A stretch of 64,000 bases of DNA, from contig OY482859.1 in NCBI GenBank assembly GCA_960531495.1, positions 32,057,789 through 32,121,788 of the forward strand, written 5' to 3'. The position numbers and the translations under genes were made by a program. Of the stretch, positions 35,564 through 49,000 are shown in pieces. Under the pieces are notes generated by a model that did no database searches, had not been told where the DNA came from, and saw only the letters and a list, made by a program, of their open reading frames with translations. Origin of the DNA: Zeus faber (lineage: Eukaryota > Chordata > Actinopteri > Zeiformes > Zeidae). Every line of letters begins with the position of its first letter. Position 1 is the first letter of the stretch.

Positions 35564-36886
35564 TTAGTTATTAACTCTGTCTTTGTTTCTCTTGCTTCTC
35601 CTTCTCATCTGCTTTTCACTTAGCCTTTTCCCAATTCTGTTCATATGAGACAAGTCTATCTCGGATTCGGCCTCACTTGCACTTGAGATCAGGTTATCAA
35701 GAGGCAGTCGCTGGAGGGGCTGGGACTGAGATGATGACCTATTCATCATTCCCATCTCAGATGCAGGATCTCTGATTTGCTTCAGCAGCAGCGGGGTAGG
35801 AGCGGGGGTGGGGCCCACTCCCAAGGCTAGCACCTCCCCTCCCACCTCCGCCTTCAGCCTCGCTCCTCGTCTCGCTCCGCTCTCCTCGTCAGAGCCGGAG
35901 CTCAGATCTAGCCTCACCTCGCTTGCTTGGTTCATACTACCCGCCACTGCAGGTTGAGTTTCATCCCTCACATCCCCCTGCCCCGTCTCAGTCTCCATTT
36001 TATTTTCATCCTCGCTATGCAGTTCGCCTTGCCTATCGGTTGAAGCGGCCGTCGTCACCAGCGGAGCGCCGCCGTCCTCCTCGCTCTTATTGCAGTCACA
36101 TTCATTCCAAGTGTTATGACACAGGTCACATTTCTTGGCACTTTGGCACTCTCTCGCAAAGTGTCCTTGCAATCCACATTTGCGACAGAAGAACTCCGGA
36201 CATTCCCGTAGGATATGTCCAGGCTGTATACAGAGGCGGCAGACCTTTGATTGTCTATCGTGAATGACGCGGAAGTACTCTGGCCCTATGGCAGTGTGAA
36301 ACTTTGCAGAGTATGGAAGACTCTGAACTAATTTATTGAATTTTACTCTCATAAACCGTGTACCGTCCGCAATACGGGTTCCTGGCCACATTCTGCGCTT
36401 AATCGGCGAGGTGGCCGACACGCCCCAACCATGTAGCTTCCCCAGTATTTCGTCGTCAGTAATATAAGCCGGGAGGTTGAGGAAGGAAACGACCATCTCG
36501 TCATTCCTCAATTCTCTGGCTATTATTCTTACCTCTCCAATCTTGAATCCCTCCAGCAGGCGATCTTTCCCTCTTTGGTCACTCATTGTAAGTTCGTATC
36601 GTCGATCTCCGGTGGTGCGGCAAGCTAGTAAACCGCCGCAGAGCTCTCGCACGTTCTTCATCAATTCCGTCGTCGTAATACTTTCCTCCCCTTGCAGTTC
36701 CACACAGACTGTAAGCTCTTTTCCATAGCTTCTGTCTGCTTCGCCGCCACCTTTTGGTGCGTTTGCTTCTTCATTCAGCCGTACGTGATCCATTTTCCCG
36801 GTCGCAGAGTTTGTTTCAATGTGATCGGTCATCGCACACCCGAAGAAAAAGGGTGGTTGGGGTGTGTGGGGGGGGGGACCCCCCAC
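35564..36886 (-). CDS. LINE ORF1, copy 2
   Basis: 440 residues, differing from copy 1 at four residues only: two adjacent to each other in the RFM-x-V-x-FNK segment (S to R, N to K), one A to G and one P to S in the acidic C-terminal third. The CCHC knuckles at 216-229 and 234-247 and the cluster at 253-265 are intact. As in copy 1, the start could be M1 (36886) or M19 (36832). ORF2 follows after 28 bases. Likely an RNA-binding partner of ORF2; it could still work in trans even if ORF2 of this copy is inactive (inference). Confidence 0.85.
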   Translation of the reverse strand: MGGPPPHTPQPPFFFGCAMTDHIETNSATGKMDHVRLNEEANAPKGGGEADRSYGKELTVCVELQGEESITTTELMKNVRELCGGLLACRTTGDRRYELTMSDQRGKDRLLEGFKIGEVRIIARELRNDEMVVSFLNLPAYITDDEILGKLHGWGVSATSPIKRRMWPGTRIADGTRFMRVKFNKLVQSLPYSAKFHTAIGPEYFRVIHDRQSKVCRLCIQPGHILRECPEFFCRKCGLQGHFARECQSAKKCDLCHNTWNECDCNKSEEDGGAPLVTTAASTDRQGELHSEDENKMETETGQGDVRDETQPAVAGSMNQASEVRLDLSSGSDEESGARRGARLKAEVGGEVLALGVGPTPAPTPLLLKQIRDPASEMGMMNRSSSQSQPLQRLPLDNLISSASEAESEIDLSHMNRIGKRLSEKQMRRRSKRNKDRVNN

Positions 36887-37025
36887 GCACTGAAAACAAC
36901 CACTGCTGGAGGATCAGTCACATAAAAATGAAAAAGATTCCGTAAAGACGTTCTGGAGTCCGGAAAAAACTCCCTTCCGTGTTCCACCCGCGGTGTTCCA
37001 CTTCCTGGTGCTGTCGGATGCCAGT

Positions 37026-37037
37026 CGCGCATGCGCA
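37026..37037. promoter_or_regulatory. NRF1-type palindrome at the LINE 5' end, copy 2
   Basis: The same CGCGCATGCGCA as at copy 1, again ending at the satellite junction. Its presence at the terminal bases of both copies shows that it is part of the element rather than of the flank. Confidence 0.45.
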
Positions 37038-40000
37038 CTGGTTGACAAACAACACTTTAGCAGCACATACTAGTTTATCATTGTATTTAAACTGTCTTTG
37101 CGAAAGACTTAAGAAGCACATAATTGTTCCTCATATTAATTAAAGTTATATGGTGTACTGCAGCATTCTAAATCATGCACGTACAAAGAGGCAATGGTTC
37201 GGTGTTTCTCAAATTCAGCTAGACAGCAAATCGTCCAAATTTCTGAAAATGATCATAACTCGAAAAATACATTTTATATGGGCCTAAAACTGGTTGACAA
37301 ACAACACTTTAGCAGCACATACTAGTTCATCATTGTATTTAAACTGTCTGACACTGTCACATGGAGTAATGACTTAAGCGTTTAACCGATTCGCCTTTTC
37401 GACGTTTAAATCGACTGAAAATGCGTTTTTTCCCACGTGTAGACTTTGATGAAAATTATCAGAACTCGAAAAATACATTTTATATAGGCCTAAAACTGGT
37501 TGACAAACAAGACATTAGCAGCACATACTAGTTCATCATTGTATTTAAACTGTCTTTGAGAAAGACTTAAGAAGCAAAATAATTTTTCCTCATATTAATT
37601 AAAGTTATATGGTGTACGGCAGCATCCTGAATCATTCACCTACAAAGAGACAATGGTTCGGTGTCTCTCTAATTCAGTTCGACAGCAAATCGTCCAAAGT
37701 TCTGAAAATGATCATAACTCGAAAAATACATTTTATAAGGGCCTAAAACTGGCTGACAAACAACACTTTAGCAGCACATACTAGTTTATCATTGTATTTA
37801 AACTGTCTGACACTGTCACATAGAGTAATGACTGAAGCGTTTAACCGTTCCACCAAATCGACGTTTAAATCGGCTGAAAATGCGTTTTTTCCCACATGTG
37901 TAGACTTTGATGAAAATTATCATAACTCGAAAAATACATTTTATATGGGCCTAAAACTGGTTGACAAACAACACTTTAGCAGCACATACTAGTTTATCAT
38001 TGTATTTAAACTGTCTTTGAGAAAGACTTAAGAAGCAAAATAATTGTTCCTCATATTAATTAAAGTTATATGGTGTACTGCAGCATTCTGAATCATTCAC
38101 CAACAAAGAGACAATGGTTCGGTGTTTCTCTAATTCAGCTCGACAGCAAATCGTCCAAAGTTCTGAAAATGATCATAACTCCACAAATATATGTTAGATG
38201 GGCCTAGAACTCTGTGAGAAACACTTAAGAAGCACATAATAGTTCATCATATTAATTAAATTTCTATGCTGTACTGCAGTATTCTGAATCATGCGCCTAC
38301 AAAGAGACAATGGTTCGGTGTTTCTCTAATTCAGCTAGACAGCAAACGGTCCAAAGTTCGGAAAATGATCATAACTCGAAAAATACATTTTATATGGGCC
38401 TAAAACTGGTTGGCAAACAACACATTAGCAGCACATACAAGTTTATCATTGTATTTACACTTTCTGACACTGTCACATAGAGTAATGACTGAAGCGTTCA
38501 ACCGATTCGCCTTTTCGACGTTTAAATCGGCTGAAAATGCGTTTTTTCTCACGTGTAGACTTTGATGAAAATTATCAGAACTCGAAAAATACATTTTATT
38601 TGGGCCTAAAACTGGTTGACAAACAAGACTTTAGCAGCACATACTAGTTTATCATTGTATTTAAACTGTCTGACACTGTCACATAGAGTAATGACTGAAG
38701 TGTTTAACCGTTCCGCCAAATCGACGTTTAAATCGACTGAAAATGCGTTTTTTCCCACGTGTAGACTTTGATGAAAATTATCTGAACTCGAAAAATACAT
38801 TTTATATGGGCCTAAAACTGGTTGACAAACAAGACTTTAGCAGCACATACTAGTTCATCATTGTATTTAAACTGACTGACACTGTCACATAGAGTAATGA
38901 CTGAAGCGTTTAACCGTTCCGCCAAATCGACGTTTAAATCGACTGAAAATGCGTTTTTTCCCACGTGTAGACATTGATGAAAATTATCATAACTCGAAAA
39001 ATACATTTTATATGGGCCTAAAACTGGTTGACAAACAAGACTTTAGCTGCACATACTAGTTTATCATTGTATTTAAACTGTCTTTGAGAAAGACTTAAGA
39101 AGCACATAATTGTTCCTCATATTAATTAAAGTTATATGGTGTACTGCAGCATTCAAAATCATGCACCTACAAAGAGACAATTGTTCGGTGTTTCTCTAAT
39201 TCAGCTAGACAGCAAATCGTCCAAAGTTCTGAAAATGATCATAACTCGAAAAATACATTTTATATGGACCTAAAACTGTTTGACAAACAACACTTTAGCA
39301 GCACATACTAGTTTATCATTGTATTTAAACTGTCTGACACTGTCACATAGAGTAATGACTGAAGCGTTTAACCGTTCCGCCAAATCGACGTTAAAATCGG
39401 CTGAAAATGCGTTTTTTCCCACGTGTAGACTTTGATGAAAATTATCAGAACTCGAAAAATACATTTTATATGGGCCTAAAACTGTTTGACAAACAACACT
39501 TTAGCAGCACATACTAGTTGATCATTGTATTTAAACTGTCTGACACTGTCACATAGAGTAATGACTGAAGCGTTTAACCGTTCCACCAAATCGACGTTAA
39601 AATCGGCTTAAAATGCATTTTTTCCCACATGTGTAGACTTTGATGAAAATTATCAGAACTCGAAAAATACATTTTATATGGGCCAAAAACTGGTTGACAA
39701 ACAACACTTTAGCAGCACATACTAGTTCATCATTGTATTTAAACTGTCTGACACTGTCACATGGAGTAATGACTGAAGCGTTTAACCGATTCGCCTTTTC
39801 GACGTTTAAATCGACTGAAAATGCGTTTTTTCCCACATGTGTAGACTTTGATGAAAATTATCAGAACTCGAAAAATACATTTTATATGGGCCTAAAACTG
39901 GTTGACAAACAAGACTTTAGCAGCACATACTAGTTTATCATTGTATTTAAACTGTCTTTGAGAAAGACTTAAGAAGCACATAATAGTTCCTCATATTCAT

Positions 40001-43000
40001 TAAAGTTATATGGTGTACTGCAGCATTCTAAATCATGCGCCAACAAAGAGACAATGGTTCGGTGTTTCTCTAATTCAGCTAGACAGCAAACGGTCCAAAG
40101 TTCGGAAAATGATCATAACTCGAAAAATACATTTTATATGGGCCTAAAACTGGTTGGCAAACAACACTTTAGCAGCACATACTAGTTTATCATTGTATTT
40201 ACACTTTCTGACACTGTCACATAGAGTAATGACTGAAGCGTTCAACCGATTCGCCTTTTCGACGTTTAAATCGGCTGAAAATGCGTTTTTTCTCACGTGT
40301 AGACTTTGATGAAAATTATCAGAACTCGAAAAATACATTTTATTTGGGCCTAAAACTGGTTGACAAACAAGACTTTAGCAGCACATACTAGTTTATCATT
40401 GTATTTAAACTGTCTGACACTGTCACATAGAGTAATGACTGAAGTGTTTAACCGTTCCGCCAAATCGACGTTTAAATCGACTGAAAATGCGTTTTTTCCC
40501 ACGTGTAGACTTTGATGAAAATTATCAGAACTCGAAAAATACATTTTATATGGGCCAAAAACTGGTTGACAAACAACACTTTAGCAGCACATACTAGTTC
40601 ATCATTGTATTTAAACTGTCTGACACTGTCACATGGAGTAATGACTGAAGCGTTTAACCGATTCGCCTTTTCGACGTTTAAATCGACTGAAAATGCGTTT
40701 TTTCCCACATGTGTAGACTTTGATGAAAATTATCAGAACTCGAAAAATACATTTTATATGGGCCTAAAACTGGTTGACAAACAAGACTTTAGCAGCACAT
40801 ACTAGTTTATCATTGTATTTAAACTGTCTTTGAGAAAGACTTAAGAAGCACATAATAGTTCCTCATATTCATTAAAGTTATATGGTGTACTGCAGCATTC
40901 TAAATCATGCGCCAACAAAGAGACAATGGTTCGGTGTTTCTCTAATTCAGCTAGACAGCAAACGGTCCAAAGTTCGGAAAATGATCATAACTCGAAAAAT
41001 ACATTTTATATGGGCCTAAAACTGGTTGGCAAACAACACTTTAGCAGCACATACTAGTTTATCATTGTATTTACACTTTCTGACACTGTCACATAGAGTA
41101 ATGACTGAAGCGTTCAACCGATTCGCCTTTTCGACGTTTAAATCGGCTGAAAATGCGTTTTTTCTCACGTGTAGACTTTGATGAAAATTATCAGAACTCG
41201 AAAAATACATTTTATTTGGGCCTAAAACTGGTTGACAAACAAGACTTTAGCAGCACATACTAGTTTATCATTGTATTTAAACTGTCTGACACTGTCACAT
41301 AGAGTAATGACTGAAGTGTTTAACCGTTCCGCCAAATCGACGTTTAAATCGACTGAAAATGCGTTTTTTCCCACGTGTAGACTTTGATGAAAATTATCTG
41401 AACTCGAAAAATACATTTTATATGGGCCTAAAACTGGTTGACAAACAAGACTTTAGCAGCACATACTAGTTCATCATTGTATTTAAACTGACTGACACTG
41501 TCACATAGAGTAATGACTGAAGCGTTTAACCGTTCCGCCAAATCGACGTTTAAATCGACTGAAAATGCGTTTTTTCCCACGTGTAGACATTGATGAAAAT
41601 TATCATAACTCGAAAAATACATTTTATATGGGCCTAAAACTGGTTGACAAACAAGACTTTAGCTGCACATACTAGTTTATCATTGTATTTAAACTGTCTT
41701 TGAGAAAGACTTAAGAAGCACATAATTGTTCCTCATATTAATTAAAGTTATATGGTGTACTGCAGCATTCAAAATCATGCACCTACAAAGAGACAATTGT
41801 TCGGTGTTTCTCTAATTCAGCTAGACAGCAAATCGTCCAAACTTCTGAAAATGATCATAACTCGAAAAATACATTTTATATGGACCTAAAACTGTTTGAC
41901 AAACAACACTTTAGCAGCACATACTAGTTGATCATTGTATTTAAACTGTCTGACACTGTCACATAGAGTAATGACTGAAGCGTTTAACCGTTCCACCAAA
42001 TCGACGTTAAAATCGGCTTAAAATGCATTTTTTCCCACATGTGTAGACTTTGATGAAAATTATCAGAACTCGAAAAATACATTTTATATGGGCCTAAAAC
42101 TGGTTGACAAACAACACTTTAGCAGCACATACTAGTTCATCATTGTATTTAAATTGTCTGACACTGTCACATGGAGTAATGACTGAAGCGTTTAACCGAT
42201 TCGCCTTTTCGACGTTTAAATCGACTGAAAATGCGTTTTTTCCCACATGTGTAGAATTTGATGAAAATTATCAGAACTCGAAAAATACATTTTATATGGG
42301 CCTAAAACTGGTTGACAAACAAGACTTTAGCTGCACATACTAGTTTATCATTGTATTTAAACTGTCTTTGAGAAAGACTTAAGAAGCAAAATAATTGCTC
42401 CTCATATTAATTAAAGTTATATGGTGTACTGCAGCATTCTGAATCATTCACCTACAAAGAGACAATGGTTCGGTGTTTCTCTAATTCAGCTCGACAGCAA
42501 ATCGTCCAAAGTTCTGAATATGATCATAACTCCACAAATACATGTTAGATGGGCCTAGAACTCTGTGAAAAACACTTAAGAAGCACATAATAGTTCATCA
42601 TATTAATTAAATTTCTATGCTGTACTGCAGTATACTGAATCATGCACCTACAAAGAAACAATTGTTCGGTGTTTCTCTAATTCAGCTAGACAGCAAATCG
42701 TCCAAAGTTCTGAATATGATCATAACTCCACAAATACATGTTAGATGGGCCTAGAACTCTGTGAGAAACACTTAAGAAGCACATAATAGTTCATCATATT
42801 AATTAAATTTCTATGCTGTACTGCAGCATTCTGAATCATTCACCTACAAAGAGACAATGGTTCGGTGTTTCTCTAATTCAGCTCGACAGCAAATCGTCCA
42901 AAGTTCTGAAAATGATCATAACTCGAAAAATACATTTTATAAGGGCCTAAAACTGGCTGACAAACAACACTTTAGCAGCACATACTAGTTTATCATTGTA

Positions 43001-46000
43001 TTTAAACTGTCTGACACTGTCACATAGAGTAATGACTTAAGCGTTTAACCGTTCCACCAAATCGACGTTAAAATCAGCTGAAAATGCATTTTTTCCCACA
43101 TGTGTAGACTTTGATGAAAATTATCAGAACTCGAAAAATACATTTTATATGGGCCTAAAACTGGTTGACAAACAAGACATAAGCAGCACATACTAGTTCA
43201 TCATTGTATTTAAACTGTCTTTGAGAAAGACTTAAGAAGCAAAATAATTGTTCCTCATATTAATTAAAGTTATATGGTGTACTGCAGCATTCTGAATCAT
43301 TCACCTACAAAGAGACAATGGTTCGGTGTTTCTCTAATTCAGCTCGACAGCAAATCGTCCAAAGTTCTGAAAATGATCATAACTCCACAAATACATGTTA
43401 GATGGGCCTAGAACTCTGTGAGAAACACTTAAGAAGCACATAATAGTTCATCATATTAATTAAATTTCTATGCTGTACTGCAGTATTCTGAATCATGCGC
43501 CTACAAAGAGACAATGGTTCGGTTTTTCTCTAATTCAGCTAGACAGCAAACGGTCCAAAGTTCGGAAAATTATCACAACTCGAAAAATACATTTTATTTG
43601 GGCCTAAAACTGGTTGACAAACAAGACTTTAGCAGCACATACTAGTTTATCATTGTATTTAAACTGTCTGACACTGTCACATAGAGTAATGACTGAAGTG
43701 TTTAACCGTTCCGCCAAATCGACGTTTAAATCGACTGAAAATGCGTTTTTTCCCACGTGTAGACTTTGATGAAAATTATCTGAACTCGAAAAATACATTT
43801 TATATGGGCCTAAAACTGGTTGACAAACAAGACTTTAGCAGCACATACTAGTTCATCATTGTATTTAAACTGTCTTTGAGAAAGACTTAAGAAGCACATA
43901 ATAGTTCCTCATATTAATTAAAGTTATATGGTGTACTGCAGCATTCAAAATCATGCACCTACAAAGAGACAATTGTTCGGTGTTTCTCTAATTCAGCTAG
44001 ACAGCAAATCGTCCAAAGTTCTGAAAATGATCATAACTCGAAAAATACATTTTATATGGACCTAAAACTGTTTGACAAACAACACTTTAGCAGCACATAC
44101 TAGTTTATCATTGTATTTAAACTGTCTGACACTGTCACATAGAGTAATGACTGAAGCGTTTAACCGTTCCGCCAAATCGACGTTAAAATCGGCTGAAAAT
44201 GCGTTTTTTCCCACGTGTAGACTTTGATGAAAATTATCAGAACTCGAAAAATACATTTTATATGGGCCTAAAACTGTTTGACAAACAACACTTTAGCAGC
44301 ACATACTAGTTGATCATTGTATTTAAACTGTCTGACACTGTCACATAGAGTAATGACTGAAGCGTTTAACCGTTCCACCAAATCGACGTTAAAATCGGCT
44401 TAAAATGCATTTTTTCCCACATGTGTAGACTTTGATGAAAATTATCAGAACTCGAAAAATACATTTTATATGGGCCTAAAACTGGTTGACAAACAACACT
44501 TTAGCAGCACATACTAGTTTATCATTGTATTTAAACTGTCTTTGAGAAAGACTTAAGAAGCACATAATAGTTCCTCATATTCATTAAAGTTATATGGTGT
44601 ACTGCAGCATTCTAAATCATGCGCCTACAAAGAGACAATGGTTCGGTGTTTCTCTAATTCAGCTAGACAGCAAACGGTCCAAAGTTCGGAAAATGATCAT
44701 AACTCGAAAAATACATTTTATATGGGCCTAAAACTGGTTGGCAAACAACACTTTAGCAGCACATACTAGTTTATCATTGTATTTACACTTTCTGACACTG
44801 TCACAAGGAGTAATGACTGAAGCGTTCAACCGATTCGCCTTTTCGACGTTTAAATCGGCTGAAAATGCGTTTTTTCTCACGTGTAGACTTTGATGAAAAT
44901 TATCAGAACTGGAAAAATACATTTTATTTGGGCCTAAAACTGGTTGACAAACAAGACTTTAGCAGCACATACTAGTTTATCATTGTATTTAAACTGTCTG
45001 ACACTGTCACATAGAGTAATGACTGAAGTGTTTAACCGTTCCGCCAAATCGACGTTTAAATCGACTGAAAATGCGTTTTTTCCCACGTGTAGACTTTGAT
45101 GAAAATTATCTGAACTCGAAAAATACATTTTATATGGGCCTAAAACTGGTTGACAAACAAGACTTTAGCAGCACATACTAGTTCATCATTGTATTTAAAC
45201 TGACTGACACTGTCACATAGAGTAATGACTGAAGCGTTTAACCGTTCCGCCAAATCGACGTTTAAATCGACTGAAAATGCGTTTTTTCCCACGTGTAGAC
45301 ATTGATGAAAATTATCATAACTCGAAAAATACATTTTATATGGGCCTAAAACTGGTTGACAAACAAGACTTTAGCTGCACATACTAGTTTATCATTGTAT
45401 TTAAACTGTCTTTGAGAAAGACTTAAGAAGCACATAATTGTTCCTCATATTAATTAAAGTTATATGGTGTACTGCAGCATTCAAAATCATGCACCTACAA
45501 AGAGACAATTGTTCGGTGTTTCTCTAATTCAGCTAGACAGCAAATCGTCCAAAGTTCTGAAAATGATCATAACTCGAAAAATACATTTTATATGGACCTA
45601 AAACTGTTTGACAAACAACACTTTAGCAGCACATACTAGTTTATCATTGTATTTAAACTGTCTGACACTGTCACATAGAGTAATGACTGAAGCGTTTAAC
45701 CGTTCCGCCAAATCGACGTTAAAATCGGCTGAAAATGCGTTTTTTCCAACGTGTAGACTTTGATGAAAATTATCATAACTCGAAAAATACATTTTATATG
45801 GGCCTAAAACTGTTTGACAAACAACACTTTAGCAGCACATACTAGTTGATCATTGTATTTAAACTGTCTGACACTGTCACATAGAGTAATGACTGAAGCG
45901 TTTAACCGTTCCACCAAATCGACGTTAAAATCAGCTGAAAATGCATTTTTTCCCACATGTGTAGACTTTGATGAAAATTATCAGAACTCGAAAAATACAT

Positions 46001-49000
46001 TTTATATGGGCCTAAAACTGGTTGACAAACAAGACATAAGCAGCACATACTAGTTCATCATTGTATTTAAACTGTCTTTGAGAAAGACTTAAGAAGCAAA
46101 ATAATTGTTCCTCATATTAATTAAAGTTATATGGTGTACTGCAGCATTCTGAATCATTCACCTACAAAGAGACAATGGTTCGGTGTTTCTCTAATTCAGC
46201 TCGACAGCAAATCGTCCAAAGTTCTGAAAATGATCATAACTCCACAAATACATGTTAGATGGGCCTAGAACTCTGTGAGAAAAACTTAAGAAGCACATAA
46301 TAGTTCATCATATTAATTAAATTTCTATGCTGTACTGCAGTATTCTGAATCATGCGCCTACAAAGAGACAATGGTTCGGTGTTTCTCTAATTCAGCTAGA
46401 CAGCAAACGGTCCAAAGTTCGGAAAATGATCATAACTCGAAAAATACATTTTATATGGGCCTAAAACTGGTTGGCAAACAACACTTTAGCAGCACATACT
46501 AGTTTATCATTGTATTTAAACTGTCTGACACTGTCACATAGAGTAATGACTGAAGCGTTTAACCGTTCCGCCAAATCGACGTTAAAATCGGCTGAAAATG
46601 CGTTTTTTCCCACGTGTAGACTTTGATGAAAATTATCAGAACTCGAAAAATACATTTTATATGGGCCTAAAACTGGTTGACAAACAAGACTTTAGTAGCA
46701 CATACTAGTTTATCATTGTATTTAAACTGTCTGACACTGTCACAGAGTAATGGCTGAAGCGTTTAACCGATCCGCCTTTTCGACGTTTAAATCGGCTGAA
46801 AATGCGTTTTTTCCCACGTGTAGACTTTGATGAAAATTATCATAACTCGAAAAATACATTTTATATGGGCCTAAAACTGGTTGACAAACAACACTTTAGC
46901 AGCACATACTAGTTTATCATTGTATTTAAACTGTCTTTGAGAAAGACTTAAGAAGCAAAATAATTGTTCCTCATATTAATTAAAGTTATATGGTGTACTG
47001 CAGCATTCTGAATCATTCACCAACAAAGAGACAATGGTTCGGTGTTTCTCTAATTCAGCTAGACAGCAAACGGTCCAAAGTTCGGAAAATTATCAGAACT
47101 CGAAAAATACATTTTATTTGGGCCTAAAACTGGTTGACAAACAAGACTTTAGCAGCACATACTAGTTCATCATTGTATTTAAACTGTCTTTGAGAAAGAC
47201 TTAAGAAGCAAAATAATTGTTCCTCATATTAATTAAAGTTATATGGTGTACTGCAGCATTCTGAATCATTCACCTACAAAGAGACAATGGTTCGGTGTTT
47301 CTCTAATTCAGCTCGACAGCAAATCGTCCAAAGTTCTGAAAATGATCATAACTCCACAAATACATGTTAGATGGGCCTAGAACTCTGTGAGAAAAACTTA
47401 AGAAGCACATAATAGTTCATCATATTAATTAAATTTCTATGCTGTACTGCAGTATTCTGAATCATGCGCCTACAAAGAGACAATGGTTCGGTGTTTCTCT
47501 AATTCAGCTAGACAACAAACGGTCCAAAGTTCGGAAAATGATCATAACTCGAAAAATACATTTTATATGGGCCTAAAACTGGTTGGCAAACAACACTTTA
47601 GCAGCACATACTAGTTTATCATTGTATTTAAACTGTCTGACACTGTCACATAGAGTAATGACTGAAGCGTTTAACCGTTCCGCCAAATCGACGTTAAAAT
47701 CGGCTGAAAATGCGTTTTTTCCCACGTGTAGACTTTGATGAAAATTATCAGAACTCGAAAAATACATTTTATATGGGCCTAAAACTGGTTGACAAACAAG
47801 ACTTTAGTAGCACATACTAGTTTATCATTGTATTTAAACTGTCTGACACTGTCACAGAGTAATGGCTGAAGCGTTTAACCGATCGGCCTTTTCGACGTTT
47901 AAATCGGCTGAAAATGCGTTTTTTCCCACATGTGTAGACTTTGATGAAAATTATCATAACTCGAAAAATACATTTTATATGGGCCTAAAACTGGTTGACA
48001 AACAACACTTTAGCAGCACATACTAGTTTATCATTGTATTTAAACTGTCTTTGAGAAAGACTTAAGAAGCAAAATAATTGTTCCTCATATTAATTAAAGT
48101 TATATGGTGTACTGCAGCATTCTGAATCATTCACCAACAAAGAGACAATGGTTCGGTGTTTCTCTAATTCAGCTAGACAGCAAACGGTCCAAAGTTCGGA
48201 AAATTATCAGAACTCGAAAAATACATTTTATTTGGGCCTAAAACTGGTTGACAAACAAGACTTTAGCAGCACATACTAGTTTATCATTGTATTTAAACTG
48301 TCTGACACTGTCACATAGAGTAATGACTGAAGTGTTTAACCGTTCCGCCAAATCGACGTTTAAATCGACTGAAAATGCGTTTTTTCCCACGTGTAGACTT
48401 TGATGAAAATTATCTGAACTCGAAAAATACATTTTATATGGGCCTAAAACTGGTTGACAAACAAGACTTTAGCAGCACATACTAGTTCATCATTGTATTT
48501 AAACTGACTGACACTGTCACATAGAGTAATGACTGAAGCGTTTAACCGTTCCGCCAAATCGACGTTTAAATCGACTGAAAATGCGTTTTTTCCCACGTGT
48601 AGACATTGATGAAAATTATCATAACTCGAAAAATACATTTTATATGGGCCTAAAACTGGTTGACAAACAAGACTTTAGCTGCACATACTAGTTTATCATT
48701 GTATTTAAACTGTCTTTGAGAAAGACTTAAGAAGCACATAATTGTTCCTCATATTAATTAAAGTTATATGGTGTACTGCAGCATTCAAAATCATGCACCT
48801 ACAAAGAGACAATTGTTCGGTGTTTCTCTAATTCAGCTAGACAGCAAATCGTCCAAAGTTCTGAAAATGATCATAACTCGAAAAATACATTTTATATGGA
48901 CCTAAAACTGTTTGACAAACAACACTTTAGCAGCACATACTAGTTTATCATTGTATTTAAACTGTCTGACACTGTCACATAGAGTAATGACTGAAGCGTT

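Larger units (their letters stand above)
31605..37036 (-). mobile_element. Tx1/L1-like LINE, copy 2 (complete ends)
   Basis: Second copy of the LINE on the minus strand, with both ends visible. Position for position it is offset 31722 from copy 1, with no indels across 10-5314. I count about 22 substitutions. The 3' end is a 23-base T run on the plus strand (31605-31627), meaning a poly(A) tail; the 5' end is the palindrome GCGCATGCGC at 37027-37036. Left flank is satellite ending CTCGAAAAACACA; right flank begins ACTGGTTGAC. Compared with empty paralogues, about 13-14 bp of satellite between these points are missing and no target-site duplication is seen. Confidence 0.93.

Noticed and set aside
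1..36886. Large segmental duplication of LINE plus flank as the sole explanation of the two copies
   Set aside because: Not excluded, but the right flanks diverge in monomer class within about 50 bp, and copy 2 has empty paralogues matching both its flanks, so an independent insertion at a fixed site explains the data more simply.
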